Source: Candidatus Bathyarchaeota archaeon
GTDB lineage: Archaea > Thermoproteota > Bathyarchaeia > 40CM-2-53-6
Direction: 5' to 3'
Length of the DNA: 5,114 nucleotides
Assembly: GCA_005882905.1 (NCBI GenBank)
Contig: VBBG01000073.1
Span: 1 to 5,114, forward strand
Position 1 is the stretch's first letter. Every line of letters starts with the position of its first letter. Positions 4,762-5,114 of this stretch are shown here, one piece after another. The notes under the pieces are model-generated. The model searched no databases. It was not told the DNA's origin and was given only the letters and a program-made list of their open reading frames with translations. Made by a program: the position numbers and the translations under genes.

Positions 4762-5114
4762 ATGGACAGCATGTTTGACGAGGAGCCTAAGGCACGATGC
4801 CCAGACTGCAGTCAGTCTCTCACCTTCGTCCGGACAAGGTCTCATGAAAAAAAATGGTACTGTTACGGGTGCGAGAAATATGTTGACAACCAAACTGGAG
4901 CTTCGCAGATCAAGGATAATCATGCGAGAATTGAGGCTCTGAGCGGTCTCCAGGTCGTTGACTCTCATGGAATCCTTGTAGGGAGAGTCAGAAAGGCGAT
5001 TCCAACTGATGGGGGTGAGATCAAGTCGCTGTTGTTGTCCGTGGACAAGGAGCAGTTCAAGACTATGCTTGATGACCGGGACCTGTCCAGAGAATTCGAA
5101 GTGCCCCATGATAA
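4762..5114 (+). CDS. Zinc-ribbon plus PRC-barrel protein, N-terminal part (runs off right edge)
   Basis: The reading frame stays open to the window end (117 codons plus two bases). The N-terminus holds a zinc ribbon: Cys13-Pro-Asp-Cys16, then Cys34-Tyr-Gly-Cys37 after 17 residues (CPDC...WYCYGC), expected to bind one Zn ion. After a short linker (about 42-58) comes LSGLQVVDSHGILVGRVRKA (60-79), then GGEIKSLLLSV (84-94) and a charged helical segment. This is the beta-strand pattern of a PRC-barrel domain, found in the photosynthetic reaction centre H subunit, RimM and many small archaeal proteins. The joint architecture suggests an RNA-, ribosome- or protein-binding adaptor; no enzymatic role is visible. 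I chose the ATG at 4762; the ATG at 4771 is an alternative. The frame is open upstream to a TAA at 4708-4710, so a TTG start at 4750 is also possible. The minus-strand ORF across this region is a shadow. Confidence 0.8.
   Translation, partial: MDSMFDEEPKARCPDCSQSLTFVRTRSHEKKWYCYGCEKYVDNQTGASQIKDNHARIEALSGLQVVDSHGILVGRVRKAIPTDGGEIKSLLLSVDKEQFKTMLDDRDLSREFEVPHD

Noticed and set aside
4618..5109. 163-codon minus-strand ORF
   Set aside because: Antisense to the zinc-ribbon/PRC frame, which has CPDC/CYGC and PRC-like strands and stays open to the window end; the minus frame has no recognisable domain.

Overview
The window reads as archaeal chromosomal DNA of roughly balanced GC. The strongest evidence is a minus-strand operon with the archaea-type route to 4'-phosphopantothenate: pantoate kinase (GHMP family) and archaeal phosphopantothenate synthetase, which replace bacterial PanC and CoaA, together with PanB and PanE. 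A zinc-ribbon/PRC-barrel protein and a small four-cysteine protein fit the same picture. I favour a TACK-type archaeon (thaumarchaeal or bathyarchaeal kind), but the sequence alone does not settle the lineage. No rRNA, tRNA, CRISPR, IS element, integrase or phage gene was found.

Layout. 1-292 (-): N-terminal part of a sugar-phosphate nucleotidyltransferase running off the left edge, with a TTG start. 293-666: divergent intergenic region without a convincing gene. 667-927 (+): 86-residue four-cysteine protein of unknown function. 928-981: short convergent gap. 982-4396 (-): four-gene operon, transcribed pantoate kinase, phosphopantothenate synthetase, panB, panE. 4397-4761: divergent intergenic region with one good Shine-Dalgarno-like site, several inverted repeats and a weak 47-codon ORF. 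4762 to the right edge (+): zinc ribbon plus PRC-barrel protein, cut by the window end.

The operon encodes four consecutive steps: 2-oxoisovalerate to ketopantoate (PanB), ketopantoate to pantoate (PanE), pantoate to 4-phosphopantoate (PoK), and 4-phosphopantoate plus beta-alanine to 4'-phosphopantothenate (PPS). Gene order is therefore step 3-4-1-2. Junctions are a 2-bp gap, a 10-bp overlap and, once panB is reconstructed, a 4-bp gap. A beta-alanine-forming enzyme and the later CoA steps are not in the window.

The most notable anomaly is in panB. Its open frame leaves the family sequence after residue 239 and stops at 1993. A recognisable PanB C-terminus continues in another frame from 2038 to 1907, ending 4 bp before panE. 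About ten conserved residues between the two parts are missing. This looks like a deletion of 3n+1 bases (about 31), either a real mutation or an assembly/consensus error. I found no convincing undescribed multi-gene system. The best novelty candidates are the small cysteine protein and a foldable element upstream of the zinc-ribbon/PRC gene.
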